A DNA stretch of 45,728 nucleotides from Desulfocarbo sp964620595 (lineage in GTDB: Bacteria > Desulfobacterota > Desulfarculia > Desulfarculales > Desulfarculaceae), in assembly GCA_964620595.1 (NCBI GenBank), contig CAZUHP010000025.1:1-45728 (forward strand). The letters are read 5' to 3'. The position numbers were made by a program, and so were the translations under genes. This document shows positions 24,954-33,012 of the stretch, in pieces; position 1 is the stretch's first letter; each line of letters begins with the position of its first letter. The notes beneath the pieces were generated by a model that worked only from the letters and a program-made list of their open reading frames with translations, made no database searches and was not told the DNA's origin.

Positions 24954-26606
24954 TCAGCGCTCATGGGGGTGGTAGCGGGAAAGCATTTCCACAAAGGCTT
25001 CCACCACTGTCTTGTCGAACTGGTGGCCCGCGCAACGGTTGAGTTCCGCCGCCGCCTCGCTGCTCTTTTTGGCTCGGCGGTAGGGGCGGTCGCTGGTCAT
25101 GGCGTCAAAGGCGTCGGCCACGGCCACGATGCGGGCCAGCAGGGGGATTTCGTGGCCGGCGATGCCGTCGGGATACCCGGAGCCGTCCCAGCGCTCGTGG
25201 TGATGGCGGATGATGGAGCGCTCGGCGTCGGTCAGGTCCATGTCCTTGATTATACTCTCGCCGATGACGGGATGGCGCTTGATGTGCTCGAACTCCTCGG
25301 GGGTGAGGTCGGTGCCCTTCAGCAGTACGTAGTCCTTGATGCCTATCTTGCCGATGTCGTGCAGGTAGGCGGCGAAACGCAGGGACTCTATCTGGTCCAG
25401 GCTGAGCCCCATGGTCTGGGCGGTGAGCACGCTGAAGTTGGTGACCCGGCGGGAGTGCTGGCGGGTGTAGGGGTCCTTGGCCTCCATGGCGCTGACCAGG
25501 GCGCCCAAGGTGGACCGCATGTTGGCCACCATGGATTCGTAGAGAGCGATGTTCTCTATGCTAAGGGCCGCCTTGTCCAACAGGAAGCGGGCGATGAAGA
25601 TGTCCTCCCCCTGGAAGGCGGCGCCGCCGTGCTTGTCCGCCACCAGCATCACCCCGAAGATCTCTTCGCGTATCTTGATGGGCAGCACCAGGCAGCGTTC
25701 CTCCACCGGCAGCACGTCTTTCAGATAGGGGTCGCGGTCGCTGGAGCCCAGCATGCACTCGCCCTCGGCAGCCACCTTGCCGCACACGCCCTGGCCCAGC
25801 TTGCCGGCGCTCCGGCCTATCACCACCGGGTCATAGCCATGCACCGCGATTATCAGGAGCCGGTCGGTGGAGCGATCCAGCAAAAGCACTGCCGCCCGCT
25901 GGGTGTCCAGGTGGCGGCAGGCCAGGTCCACCATGCCCTGATAGATCTCCTCCGAGGTTTGCAATTTGTCCAGGGCCTCGGAAATACGGTGGATTATGTT
26001 CTGCTCCCGGATGCGGCGGCTCAGCTCGCGGTTCAGCTTCTCCATGGCCGCCTGGTGCTTGAGGCGCTCGGACAGGCGCAGGTTGTCCTTGAGTATGCGC
26101 TGTTCGCGCACCACCCGCTCCAAGGTGAGCTTGACCTGGTTGAGATTGAATGGCTTGATCAGGAAATCGCTGGCCCCCTGGCGCATGGTGTTTATGGCCG
26201 CGTCCAGGGAGGGATAGCCGGTCATGATCACCACGGGCAGGGTCTGGTCCAGCTCCTTGAGCCGGCCCAAGATCTCCATCCCGTTCATGCCGGGCATCTT
26301 CAAGTCCAGGAAAACACAGTCGAAATCGCCGGCCGCGAACTGGTCCAGGGCCTCTTCCCCGTTGGCAACGGCGACTACTTGGTGGTTGTCGATGGCGGTC
26401 AGGTATTCACGCAGGGCCTCGCGGATGTTTTCCTCGTCATCCACTAGGAGGATACGCAGGGGTTCGTCCGCGGCGCTGGAGGAGTTTTTTCCCACAGATG
26501 TATCCAAAGGCCCACCCCGAACGAATGCTTTTGACTGGCCAGCCTCCCAACCGCTTTCGCCCCCAGAAGGCGGGATCCGACCCTCACCGGATGCAGCTCC
26601 GGCCAT
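24954..26606 (-). CDS. REC-GAF-HD-GYP response regulator, c-di-GMP phosphodiesterase
   Basis: A 550-residue protein. Residues about 50-165 are a receiver (LLVDDEEN, FLDLKMPGMNG, MTGYP, IKPFN). A coiled coil leads to a GAF domain at about 205-350. Residues about 365-545 are HD-GYP, with HSRRV, HDIGKIGIKD, HPVIGE, HHHERWDGSGYPDG and DAFDAMTSDRPYR, the complete metal and substrate set for hydrolysis of c-di-GMP. The ATG at 26606 lacks a clear ribosome site; the first 45 residues are low-complexity, and translation may begin at a later GTG or TTG. A promoter is visible at 26736-26764. It is the first gene of the signalling block. Confidence 0.88.
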   Translation of the reverse strand: MAGAASGEGRIPPSGGESGWEAGQSKAFVRGGPLDTSVGKNSSSAADEPLRILLVDDEENIREALREYLTAIDNHQVVAVANGEEALDQFAAGDFDCVFLDLKMPGMNGMEILGRLKELDQTLPVVIMTGYPSLDAAINTMRQGASDFLIKPFNLNQVKLTLERVVREQRILKDNLRLSERLKHQAAMEKLNRELSRRIREQNIIHRISEALDKLQTSEEIYQGMVDLACRHLDTQRAAVLLLDRSTDRLLIIAVHGYDPVVIGRSAGKLGQGVCGKVAAEGECMLGSSDRDPYLKDVLPVEERCLVLPIKIREEIFGVMLVADKHGGAAFQGEDIFIARFLLDKAALSIENIALYESMVANMRSTLGALVSAMEAKDPYTRQHSRRVTNFSVLTAQTMGLSLDQIESLRFAAYLHDIGKIGIKDYVLLKGTDLTPEEFEHIKRHPVIGESIIKDMDLTDAERSIIRHHHERWDGSGYPDGIAGHEIPLLARIVAVADAFDAMTSDRPYRRAKKSSEAAAELNRCAGHQFDKTVVEAFVEMLSRYHPHER

Positions 26607-26735
26607 CTAGAGTGGGCAAACGGCCGTGATCGCCCCCTTCCTCCCCGCAGAGCCACTCCCCCCCACCGGCGGTTTTCACACGCCTTTCATGGCCCTTCCC
26701 TTGCTGGAGGAGTCGGCCCCCCGCAGGTCAAGCTC

Positions 26736-26764
26736 ATAATATCACAATTTTGTTGGTCGGTGAA
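26736..26764 (-). promoter_or_regulatory. Probable promoter of the HD-GYP-led signalling block
   Basis: On the minus strand TTCACC (26764-26759), a 17-bp spacer and TATTAT (26741-26736), in a locally AT-rich patch. The leader to the HD-GYP gene would be about 120 nt. Confidence 0.45.
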
Positions 26765-26871
26765 AGTGCCGCGCAGCCCCAGGGTGGGCGCGCGGCAGGG
26801 CGGCGGGTGAAGGGCGGGCAGCAACCGCCGGCAGGGCCGAGTCCCGGCGCCAAGGTGATGGAGGTGAGGCC

Positions 26872-27234
26872 CTACACCCGGTTGTGCACCAGGTTCTCCA
26901 GGGTGCCTTGGCGGGCCCGGTCAGCCATCTGCAACACCTCCTCGGGCGGCATCTGGCGCAAAAGGCGCTTGCCGTCCTTGCTGAAGATGCGCACCACCTC
27001 GCGCCCGGTCTCCTCGTCGGTGGCCATTTCCACCTTGAGGTCGAAGCGCAGCTCCAGCTCCTGGACAGCGGCGGCCACCTCCTGGGCAGGCACGGCCGGG
27101 GCCGTTTGCCCGGGCGGAGGGGCACCCTCTTCGCTGGCGCGGGCTGGGCGCGAGGCGCGGGGGGCTTCGGGGCCCTGCGCCTTGGGCTGCGCCGGGGTGA
27201 CTTTTATGTAGTTAGTGATCTCCATGCGTTCCAT
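26872..27234 (-). CDS. FlaG-like flagellar protein
   Basis: A 120-residue protein. The C-terminal half carries the FlaG pattern: LELRFDLKVEMATDEETGREVVRIFSKDGKRLLRQMPPEEVLQMADR (residues about 60-105, a beta strand, Thr/Gly turn, and the conserved R-Q-x-PPEEVL). The N-terminal half is Pro/Ala-rich and probably disordered. Two ATGs are possible (27234 and 27225), with AGGGAAGG just ahead of the first. FlaG is linked to flagellar filament length in polar flagellates. It stands alone, but the chemoreceptor and c-di-GMP genes nearby agree with motility. Confidence 0.7.
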   Translation of the reverse strand: MERMEITNYIKVTPAQPKAQGPEAPRASRPARASEEGAPPPGQTAPAVPAQEVAAAVQELELRFDLKVEMATDEETGREVVRIFSKDGKRLLRQMPPEEVLQMADRARQGTLENLVHNRV

Positions 27235-27366
27235 GCCTTCCCTGGCCGGGGGTTCGTCCCAGGTTCAGGGAGCGAATCCCACCGCTTCAACCTCTATATC
27301 GGCACCTTCCTTGGTTTTCTTTAAAAAAACCGCTTCCCCACCCTGGTTAGGCTGGCCTGGGGGGGC

Positions 27367-27372
27367 TATAAT
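27367..27372 (+). promoter_or_regulatory. -10-like TATAAT in an AT-rich leader
   Basis: A perfect TATAAT lies 60 bp upstream of the pseudo-aminotransferase gene, in a stretch that also holds TATATATAAAT (27393-27403). No good -35 box is at 16-18 bp, so the promoter call is tentative. Confidence 0.35.
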
Positions 27373-27431
27373 GCCATAATACTCCGCAGGGGTATATATA
27401 AATTTCAGCTAAAGTTACAAGGGGATACCCA

Positions 27432-28439
27432 ATGAGATTGCAGCCATCGCCCGAAGATAGGTCGGCCCTGGAGGCCATCTGGAGCGACCAGTCCAAGGTG
27501 ACGGAGCCGGCGGTGGATTTCGCGGCCCAAGCCTGGCCCCAGGCCTGGGCCGCGCCCGAGGCGCCGCCCGCGGCGGAAGTGGCCCAGGCCCTGCAGGACG
27601 CCATGGGCTGGCCCCAGTGGGTGCGGCTCTATGCCAAGCCGGCCTTGGCCGTGGTGGCGGCCAGCCGCCTGGCCCAGGAGCGGGGCCTCTCCCGGGGAGT
27701 GAAGTGGGTGGCGCCGGGCTGCGGGGCTCCTTTTGGCTCGCCCCAGGACGAACCAGGGGTGGCCATGCTGCGGGCCGACTGGGCGCCGCATGCCGCGGCC
27801 ATGACCGCGGCCGAACAGGAGATCCGGGACGAGCGCCTGCTGCTGGTGCTGGACGAGTCGGCCACCGGCTTCCGCCTGTCCCCTGGCGGCGCCCGCCAGG
27901 CCTATGGGCTGAGCCCGGATGTGGTCATGTTCGGGCCCCAACTGGCCGGGGGGCTGGAATTCGCCGCCCTGGCCGGCACTGGCCAGCCGCCCGCGGCTCC
28001 GGCCAAGGAACCCCGGCCCGAGGCCCTGGCCGCGGCCGGAGGCATCATCCCCAAGGCGGCCGACCCGGAGGTGGCCACCCGCCTGGAGGCCCTGGGCCGC
28101 GCCCTGGTGCTGGGCCTGGACTACTTCTGCCCCAAGGCCGGGCTCAGCGACGAGGTCAGGTGGGAAGGTCCCCTTGCCATGCCGCGCCTGGGGGGGCGGC
28201 GGCTGTGGGCCTTCATCGAGCTGGCCAAGGAAGAAGGGCTCGGCCTGGCGCCGGTGGTGATGCCCGACCCCCTGGTGGAGCCCGAGGCCGCGGCCCGGCA
28301 GATATGGCCGCGCCTGGCCCGGGCCGCGGCCCGGCTCAAGGTGCTGCCCGAGGGCGAGAAGGCGCCCTTGGGCTGGCGGGACGCGGCCCAGACCACCACC
28401 TGCCGCCAGGTGGCCCAGATCCTGGAGAGCCTGGACTAG
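27432..28439 (+). CDS. HemL-like class III aminotransferase fold without the PLP lysine
   Basis: A 335-residue protein. Residues 141-174 align without gaps to the cofactor block of glutamate-1-semialdehyde aminomutase: DExxTGFR, GGA, YG, PD, then GP instead of GK. The Lys that forms the Schiff base with pyridoxal phosphate is Pro169. The protein is about 100 residues shorter than HemL; the N-terminal part matches weakly and the C-terminal part (PLAMPRLGGRRLWAF onward) I do not recognise. It is therefore a probable pseudoenzyme, not an aminotransferase. AAGGGGA is six nt before ATG 27432. The next gene begins within its stop codon. Confidence 0.6.
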   Translation: MRLQPSPEDRSALEAIWSDQSKVTEPAVDFAAQAWPQAWAAPEAPPAAEVAQALQDAMGWPQWVRLYAKPALAVVAASRLAQERGLSRGVKWVAPGCGAPFGSPQDEPGVAMLRADWAPHAAAMTAAEQEIRDERLLLVLDESATGFRLSPGGARQAYGLSPDVVMFGPQLAGGLEFAALAGTGQPPAAPAKEPRPEALAAAGGIIPKAADPEVATRLEALGRALVLGLDYFCPKAGLSDEVRWEGPLAMPRLGGRRLWAFIELAKEEGLGLAPVVMPDPLVEPEAAARQIWPRLARAAARLKVLPEGEKAPLGWRDAAQTTTCRQVAQILESLD

Positions 28440-28999
28440 TGGCGGCGCTTAGGGGCCTGGTTCTGGCGGTCTTGCTGGCGGTGCTTTGGGTTTGGGCGCC
28501 TGCCGGCCGGGCCGCCATGCCCCCGGCCATGGGAAGGGGCGCCAGCGAGGTGCTCCGCGCCCAGTGGCTGCCCAGCGCCGAGGCCTTTGCCCGGGGCGGG
28601 GCCTATCCCATGGCCATCCGCTTGCAGGTGGCGCCGGGCATGCACATAAACGCCCACCGCCCAGACGAGGCCAACCTCATCCCCACCCGGGTGGAACTCA
28701 CGGCCCCCCCCGGCCTGAGCTGGTCGGCGCCCAGCTTTCCTCCTCCCCGGCGGGTCAAGCTGGGCTTCAGCGAAAGGCCGGTGCCAGTGTTCGACGGGGC
28801 GGTGCTGGTGCGCATGGTCCTGCGGGTGGCGCCGGACGCCAGGCTGGGCGTGCACCAGGTGCGCGCCAGGATATCCTACCAGGGCTGCAACCAGCAGATG
28901 TGCCTGATGCCCGAGAGCCAGGAGATAACCCTCCCGGTCAGGGTGATCCCGGCCGGCCAGGCCGCTGCGCCGCTCAACCAGGAGCTGTTCGCCAGGTAG
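28439..28999 (+). CDS. Exported DsbD N-terminal-domain-like protein
   Basis: A 186-residue protein. The GTG start overlaps the TAG stop of the gene upstream (TAGTG), suggesting coupled translation. Residues 1-26 form a signal peptide. The rest resembles the periplasmic alpha domain of thiol:disulfide reductase DsbD: PGMHINAHRPDEANLIPTRVEL, GFSERPVPVFDGAVLVRM, and the Cys pair in YQGCNQQMCLMPES. The membrane and thioredoxin domains of full DsbD are missing, so it would work with a separate membrane reductase such as CcdA, which is not in the window. Target thiols are unknown. Confidence 0.75.
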   Translation: MAALRGLVLAVLLAVLWVWAPAGRAAMPPAMGRGASEVLRAQWLPSAEAFARGGAYPMAIRLQVAPGMHINAHRPDEANLIPTRVELTAPPGLSWSAPSFPPPRRVKLGFSERPVPVFDGAVLVRMVLRVAPDARLGVHQVRARISYQGCNQQMCLMPESQEITLPVRVIPAGQAAAPLNQELFAR

Positions 29000-29025
29000 G
29001 CCCCTAGGCCCCCCGTCAAGCGGGG

Positions 29026-29646
29026 CTAGTCTCGGTCCTGGCCTGCGGGGGGCGACGCGGGGGGCGAGGGGGACCCCTCGTCCATGAGCCGCCGGCGCAG
29101 GGCCCGGCCGCCCAGCAGGGTCAGGGCCATCACCCCCACCACCACCACCGCCAGCTTGGGCAGCGCGGTCATCAGGTCCAAGTGGGACGTGACCCAGCCT
29201 CCGAACAAGTAGCCCACCCCGCCGAAGACCAGGGTCCAGGCCACGGCCGAGAGGAAGTTCAGGGCCAGGAAGGTGAGCCAGTGAATCCCCGAGGTGCCGC
29301 AGGCCAGGGGAATCACCATGCGGAAGCCGTAGAGAAAACGGGAAAACAGCATGAGGGCCAGGGCGTGGCGCCGCACCACGGTGCGGGCCTTGACCGCCTT
29401 GCGCGCCAGGCTCCGGGACCTGGCCAGCACCTCCACCCCCCGCCACTTGCCCAGGAGAAAGAACACCTGGTCGCCCACGAAACCGCCGGCCAGGGCGGCC
29501 AGGGCCACCCCCCAGGGGTTGAGCAGGCCCTGGCGCGCGGCGATCCCTCCCAGCAGGAAGAAGGTTTCGCCCTCCAGGAAGGTGCCCGCAAAGAGCGCCG
29601 CGTAGCCGTAGTCGATGATGATTTGCTGAATGGTGGTGACTTCCAT
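29026..29646 (-). CDS. DedA-family membrane protein
   Basis: A 206-residue inner-membrane protein of the DedA/SNARE-associated family (lipid-carrier or undecaprenyl phosphate translocation, and membrane potential maintenance). Family marks are FAGTFLEGETFFLLGG near residue 20, GGFVGDQVFFLLGKWRG near residue 50, and FSRFLYGFRMVIPLACG near residue 103, with the conserved Glu and Arg residues. The C-terminal tail (SPSPPASPPAGQDRD) is coded by G-rich tract G and may not be part of the ancestral protein. The ATG at 29646 has no strong ribosome site; it is the last start before the first conserved helix. Confidence 0.85.
   Translation of the reverse strand: MEVTTIQQIIIDYGYAALFAGTFLEGETFFLLGGIAARQGLLNPWGVALAALAGGFVGDQVFFLLGKWRGVEVLARSRSLARKAVKARTVVRRHALALMLFSRFLYGFRMVIPLACGTSGIHWLTFLALNFLSAVAWTLVFGGVGYLFGGWVTSHLDLMTALPKLAVVVVGVMALTLLGGRALRRRLMDEGSPSPPASPPAGQDRD
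29046..29072. repeat. GGGGGGCGAC tract G in the 3' end of the DedA gene
   Basis: One exact GGGGGGCGAC (29046-29055) plus GCGGGGGGCGAGGGGGAC. It lies within the last codons of the DedA gene, read on the C-rich strand. Confidence 0.6.
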
Positions 29647-29792
29647 AGGAATGCGGCCTGGGTTAGAGGGGATGGGGGGCCTTGGCCAGCCCAAAGTTTA
29701 ATCAATCCTTCCCCGCCTGGCAAAGTAAAATACCCGCTGGCCTGGTGCGCCGGCGGGGAAGGCGGCTTATAGTATGGGGTAGGAGGTGCGTG

Positions 29793-30029
29793 GTGACCAC
29801 CTGTGCCCGCAAGAAACATCCCTGCCCGGATTGCCGCCAGTGCCAGCAGTGCTCCCCGGCCCGCTGCCACCTGTGCCGCGGCCAGGGCGCCGAGGCGGGG
29901 GAGCGCCGCTTTGCCGGGCTCAGCCAGGCCGAGCAGATCGCGTTGTACGAGGCGGTGAACCGGGGCGAAAAGCCCGAGGGCGACTATGGCCCGCCCCCGG
30001 GCGGCGGGTGTGAAGGCGGCAGTTCCTGA
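29793..30029 (+). CDS. Small Cys-rich putative metal-binding protein
   Basis: A 78-residue hypothetical. The start is GTG 29793, six nt after AGGAGG; a longer frame upstream from 29682 has no ribosome site. The first 30 residues hold seven cysteines: C-x7-CxxC-xx-C-xx-C-x4-CxxC (HPCPDCRQCQQCSPARCHLC), suitable for one or two zinc or iron-sulfur sites. The middle is a short helix (GLSQAEQIALYEAVNRGE) and the end is Gly/Pro-rich. I do not recognise a named family. It is divergent from dedA and 112 bp upstream of the anti-sigma-type gene. Confidence 0.6.
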   Translation: MTTCARKKHPCPDCRQCQQCSPARCHLCRGQGAEAGERRFAGLSQAEQIALYEAVNRGEKPEGDYGPPPGGGCEGGSS

Positions 30030-30141
30030 GGGGCTTGCCGGAAAGAGCGGTTGCCACAACTCGCCCGGATGGTGGTATCCTACAGGGCAGCGCTGGCAGA
30101 GGTCCCCCCGCTATGGCACCAGCGGCAGGTAGAGACGAGTC

Positions 30142-30570
30142 ATGGCCCCGGCCCCACAAACCTACAGCCTGGAACTCAAGGCCGATTTGTCCGCCCTGGA
30201 GGAGGTGGTGCGTTTTTTGGAGGAAAAATGCGCCGCCCTGGGGGTGCCCCTGGCCGTGCAGCGCGCCCTGGAGCTTTCCGCCGACGAGGCGGTGACCAAC
30301 GTCATCAACTACGCCTACCCGCCGGACCCGCCCGGCCCGGTGCGCCTCACCTTGCAGCGCAACGGCGACGAGGTGGTGCTCACCATCGAGGACCAGGGCA
30401 AGCCCTTTGACGAGAAGGAGGTGCCCGCCCCGGACCTGGAGGCTCCCCTGGAGGAGCGCAAGGTGGGCGGCCTGGGCGTGTTTCTCATGCACAAGATGAT
30501 GGACCGGGTGGAGCGCGCCCGGCAGGGCGGCACCAACCGCCTGGTGCTGGCCAAGAAGCTTCGGTCCTGA
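30142..30570 (+). CDS. Anti-sigma-factor-type ATP-binding protein (RsbW/SpoIIAB-like)
   Basis: A 142-residue stand-alone GHKL ATPase. The N-box is ELSADEAVTNVINYAY near residue 50, the G1 box LTIEDQGKPFDEKEV and the G2 box KVGGLGVFLMHKMMD. This is the serine-kinase fold used by anti-sigma factors that phosphorylate an STAS-domain antagonist. Neither a partner STAS gene nor a PP2C phosphatase gene is in the window, so the network it serves is outside. A hairpin follows the gene. Confidence 0.85.
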   Translation: MAPAPQTYSLELKADLSALEEVVRFLEEKCAALGVPLAVQRALELSADEAVTNVINYAYPPDPPGPVRLTLQRNGDEVVLTIEDQGKPFDEKEVPAPDLEAPLEERKVGGLGVFLMHKMMDRVERARQGGTNRLVLAKKLRS

Positions 30571-30589
30571 CAAGCCGTCATCCCGTTCG

Positions 30590-30630
30590 GCCGTCCCTGC
30601 CACCTGGTGGCGGGCAGGGGCGGCTTCTGT
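30590..30630 (+). terminator. Probable terminator after the anti-sigma-type gene
   Basis: The 12-bp stem GCCGTCCCTGCC (30590-30601) pairs with GGCAGGGGCGGC (30613-30624), with one T-G pair, an 11-nt loop, and TTCTGTTA following. Confidence 0.5.
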
Positions 30631-30685
30631 TAGGTAAGGGCTGGGAGCCGGCCGGGTGCGGCCGGACGCAGCCAAGGGGCTTGGA

Positions 30686-32308
30686 ATGAGACGGCGGCAC
30701 GATCTCATGGTGGAGCTTCGGGAGGTGGGCTACAGCCTGAAGCGCCGCCCCATCCTGCAGGACATCACCTGGAGCCTGCGCCGGGGCCAGCACTGGGGGG
30801 TGCTGGGCGCCAACGGCGCGGGCAAGAGCAGCTTCCTGCGCCTGGTCCGCGGCGAGGTGTGGCCCCAGCCGGGCCGGGGCCGGCGGGTGTATCGCCTGAA
30901 CGGCGCGCCCGAGGAGAGCCCCTTGGGCTTCCGGCGGGTGAGCGCCCTGGTGTCCCCGGAACTCTTGGACCGCTACCAGCGGCGGGAGTGGAACCTCTCG
31001 GCCCTGGCCACGGTGTGCGCCGGCCAGGCGGACAGCGTGTATCTTCACCAGGAGCCCGGCCCGGCCCAGTGGCGGGCGGCCCGGGAGGCCCTGGCCCGGG
31101 TGGGCCTGGCCGAGCGGGCGGACGAGCCCTTGCTGCGGCTCTCCCGCGGGCAGGCCCAGCGGGTGCTCATCGCCCGGGCCCTGGTGCGGCGGCCCCAGGT
31201 GTTGATCCTGGACGAGGCGGGCGAGGACCTGGACGCCGGGGCCCGGGCCGGGCTGCTGGGCCTGCTGGAGGAGCTGGCCGCAGAGGGGGTCACCCTCATC
31301 TGCGCCACCCACCGCCCCGAGGAATTGCCGGCCGCCCTGACCCACCTGGTGGTGCTGGCGGGCGGGCGCATCGTGCGCCAGGGGCCGCGCCAGGAGGTGG
31401 AGGCCCACCTGCGCTCCCTTGCCCCCACCCCTGCCCCGTGCTCCGCTGCATTGCCCCCGCCCCCCCCGCCCCCCCCGCCCCCCCCGTCGCCCCCGCCCCC
31501 CCCGTCGCCCCCCCCGCCCCCCCGCCGGGAGCCGAGGCCGGCGGACGGCGCCTTTGTGGTGGAGGTCCGCGGGGCGGACGTGTTCCGCGGGCGGCGCCGG
31601 GTGTTGCACCGCATCGACTGGACCATACGGCCTGGCGAGAGTTGGGCCCTGTTGGGGCCCAACGGTGCGGGCAAGACCACCCTCTTGAAGCTGCTGCGCG
31701 GCGAGCTGCCCGCGGCCGCCGGCGGCAGGGTGGCCTGGTTCGGGCGCCGGGAGCGGCCCCGCCAGGACGAGCTGTGCGCCCGCATCGGCCTGGTTTCGGC
31801 CGACCTCCAGGTGCGCCACCACCACCCCCGCCGCACCGGCCTGGATACGGTCGTCAGCGGCTTGCAGGGCAGCATCGGCCTGAAGGCTCCGCCGCAGCCC
31901 GCTGAGGAGCGGGCCGCCCGCGCCTGGCTGGAATACCTGGGCATCGGCCGCCTGGCCGGGCGGCGGGTGGGGGAGCTGAGCTACGGCGAGTTGCGCATGC
32001 TGCTCATGGCCCGGGCCCTGGTCATGGGCCCGGAACTCCTGCTCCTGGACGAGCCCCTGGCCGGGCTGGACCAGGGTGCCCGCGCCCGGATGGTGGCCCT
32101 GGTGGCACGCCTGGCCCGGGACGGCATCGGCCTGGTGGTGGTCAGCCACCACCCGGAGGACCTGCCCCCGGGCCTCGGCCACGCCGCCTTGCTGGAGGCG
32201 GGCCGCCTGGTGCGCCAGGGGCCCCTTGGCGAGGCGCCCGGGCAGCCCGGCGCGCGGGGCCTGGAGCAGGGGGACAAGGTAAACGAGGCAGGGGGTGGGA
32301 GCGGCTAG
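30686..32308 (+). CDS. ModF/PhrA-like protein with two ABC ATPase domains
   Basis: A 540-residue soluble protein. Domain one (about 8-250) has GANGAGKSS, LSRGQAQRVLIARAL and VLILDEAGEDLD; domain two (about 290-525) has GPNGAGKTT, LSYGELRMLLMARAL and LLLLDEPLAGLD. This tandem layout, with the permease lacking, is like ModF (molybdate-related) and other stand-alone double ATPases. The linker between the domains is nearly pure proline with Ser, and is coded by tract C. ATG 30686 was chosen because AAGGGG lies six nt upstream. The stop shares CTAG with the convergent livF stop. The exact role is uncertain. Confidence 0.75.
   Translation: MRRRHDLMVELREVGYSLKRRPILQDITWSLRRGQHWGVLGANGAGKSSFLRLVRGEVWPQPGRGRRVYRLNGAPEESPLGFRRVSALVSPELLDRYQRREWNLSALATVCAGQADSVYLHQEPGPAQWRAAREALARVGLAERADEPLLRLSRGQAQRVLIARALVRRPQVLILDEAGEDLDAGARAGLLGLLEELAAEGVTLICATHRPEELPAALTHLVVLAGGRIVRQGPRQEVEAHLRSLAPTPAPCSAALPPPPPPPPPPPSPPPPPSPPPPPRREPRPADGAFVVEVRGADVFRGRRRVLHRIDWTIRPGESWALLGPNGAGKTTLLKLLRGELPAAAGGRVAWFGRRERPRQDELCARIGLVSADLQVRHHHPRRTGLDTVVSGLQGSIGLKAPPQPAEERAARAWLEYLGIGRLAGRRVGELSYGELRMLLMARALVMGPELLLLDEPLAGLDQGARARMVALVARLARDGIGLVVVSHHPEDLPPGLGHAALLEAGRLVRQGPLGEAPGQPGARGLEQGDKVNEAGGGSG
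31453..31528 (-). repeat. GGGGGGCGAC-type tract C inside the double-ATPase gene
   Basis: On the plus strand, runs of C broken by G with two GTCGC units; the complement gives the G-rich unit. It is translated in frame as about 25 residues of Pro with Ser, linking two ATPase domains. Confidence 0.8.
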
Positions 32309-33012
32309 TCCATGCCCAGGTAGGCCCGCTGGACCCGGCCGTCGGCCATGAGTTCCCGGCCGCTGCCGGTGAGCACGATGCGGCCGGTTTCCAGCACGTA
32401 GCCCCGGTCCGCGATCTGGAGGGCGGCGGCGGCGTTCTGCTCGATGAGCAGCACGGTGACACCCTCCTGGTGGATGCGGCGGATGATGTTGAACACCTCC
32501 ATGACCAATAGCGGCGCCAGGCCCAGGGAGGGCTCGTCGAGCATCATGAGCTTGGGCCGGCTCATGAGGCCGCGTCCCAGGGCCAGCATCTGCTGCTCGC
32601 CGCCGGAGAGGGTGCCGGCGGTCTGCCGCCGGCGCTCGGCCAGGCGGGGGAAGATGTCGTAGACCAGCTCCAGGTCGCCCTGCTGCCTGGCGTCCAGGGG
32701 ATGGGCGTAGCCGCCCAGGAGCAGGTTCTCGTGCACCGAGAGGTTGGCGAACACCCGGCGCCCCTCGGGCACCAGGATGAGGCCCTGCCGGGCCAGGCGG
32801 TAGGGCTTGCGTCCCACGATGTCCTCACCCAGGTAGCGGATGCTGCCCTGGGCCGGCTTCACCTGGCCCATCACCGCGGCCAACAGGGTGGACTTGCCCG
32901 CGCCGTTGGCCCCGATCAGGGTGACGATCTCGCCCCGTTCCACAGAGAGGTCCACCGAGCGCAGGGCGGTGATGCCGCCGTAGCGCACCCCCAGGCCGCG
33001 CACCTCAAGCAT
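32305..33012 (-). CDS. livF: LivF, branched-chain amino acid ABC ATPase
   Basis: A 235-residue ATPase and the last gene of the Liv operon. It has GANGAGKST (Walker A), LSGGEQQMLALGRGLM (signature), LMMLDEPSLGLAP (Walker B with the LivF-typical SLGLAP) and LLIEQN. The start is ATG 33012 with GGAGGGG five nt upstream. The livG stop lies eight nt inside this gene. The Liv complex uses periplasmic binding proteins to import branched-chain amino acids or related amides or organic acids. Confidence 0.93.
   Translation of the reverse strand: MLEVRGLGVRYGGITALRSVDLSVERGEIVTLIGANGAGKSTLLAAVMGQVKPAQGSIRYLGEDIVGRKPYRLARQGLILVPEGRRVFANLSVHENLLLGGYAHPLDARQQGDLELVYDIFPRLAERRRQTAGTLSGGEQQMLALGRGLMSRPKLMMLDEPSLGLAPLLVMEVFNIIRRIHQEGVTVLLIEQNAAAALQIADRGYVLETGRIVLTGSGRELMADGRVQRAYLGMD

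Noticed and set aside
26726..26731. TTGACC on the minus strand as -35 box of the HD-GYP gene
   Set aside because: No -10-like sequence is found 16-18 bp downstream; the TTCACC-N17-TATTAT pair just upstream fits better.
28439..28999. Full DsbD thiol:disulfide reductase
   Set aside because: Only the N-terminal periplasmic domain is encoded; the membrane and thioredoxin domains are missing and the gene ends before a convergent dedA.
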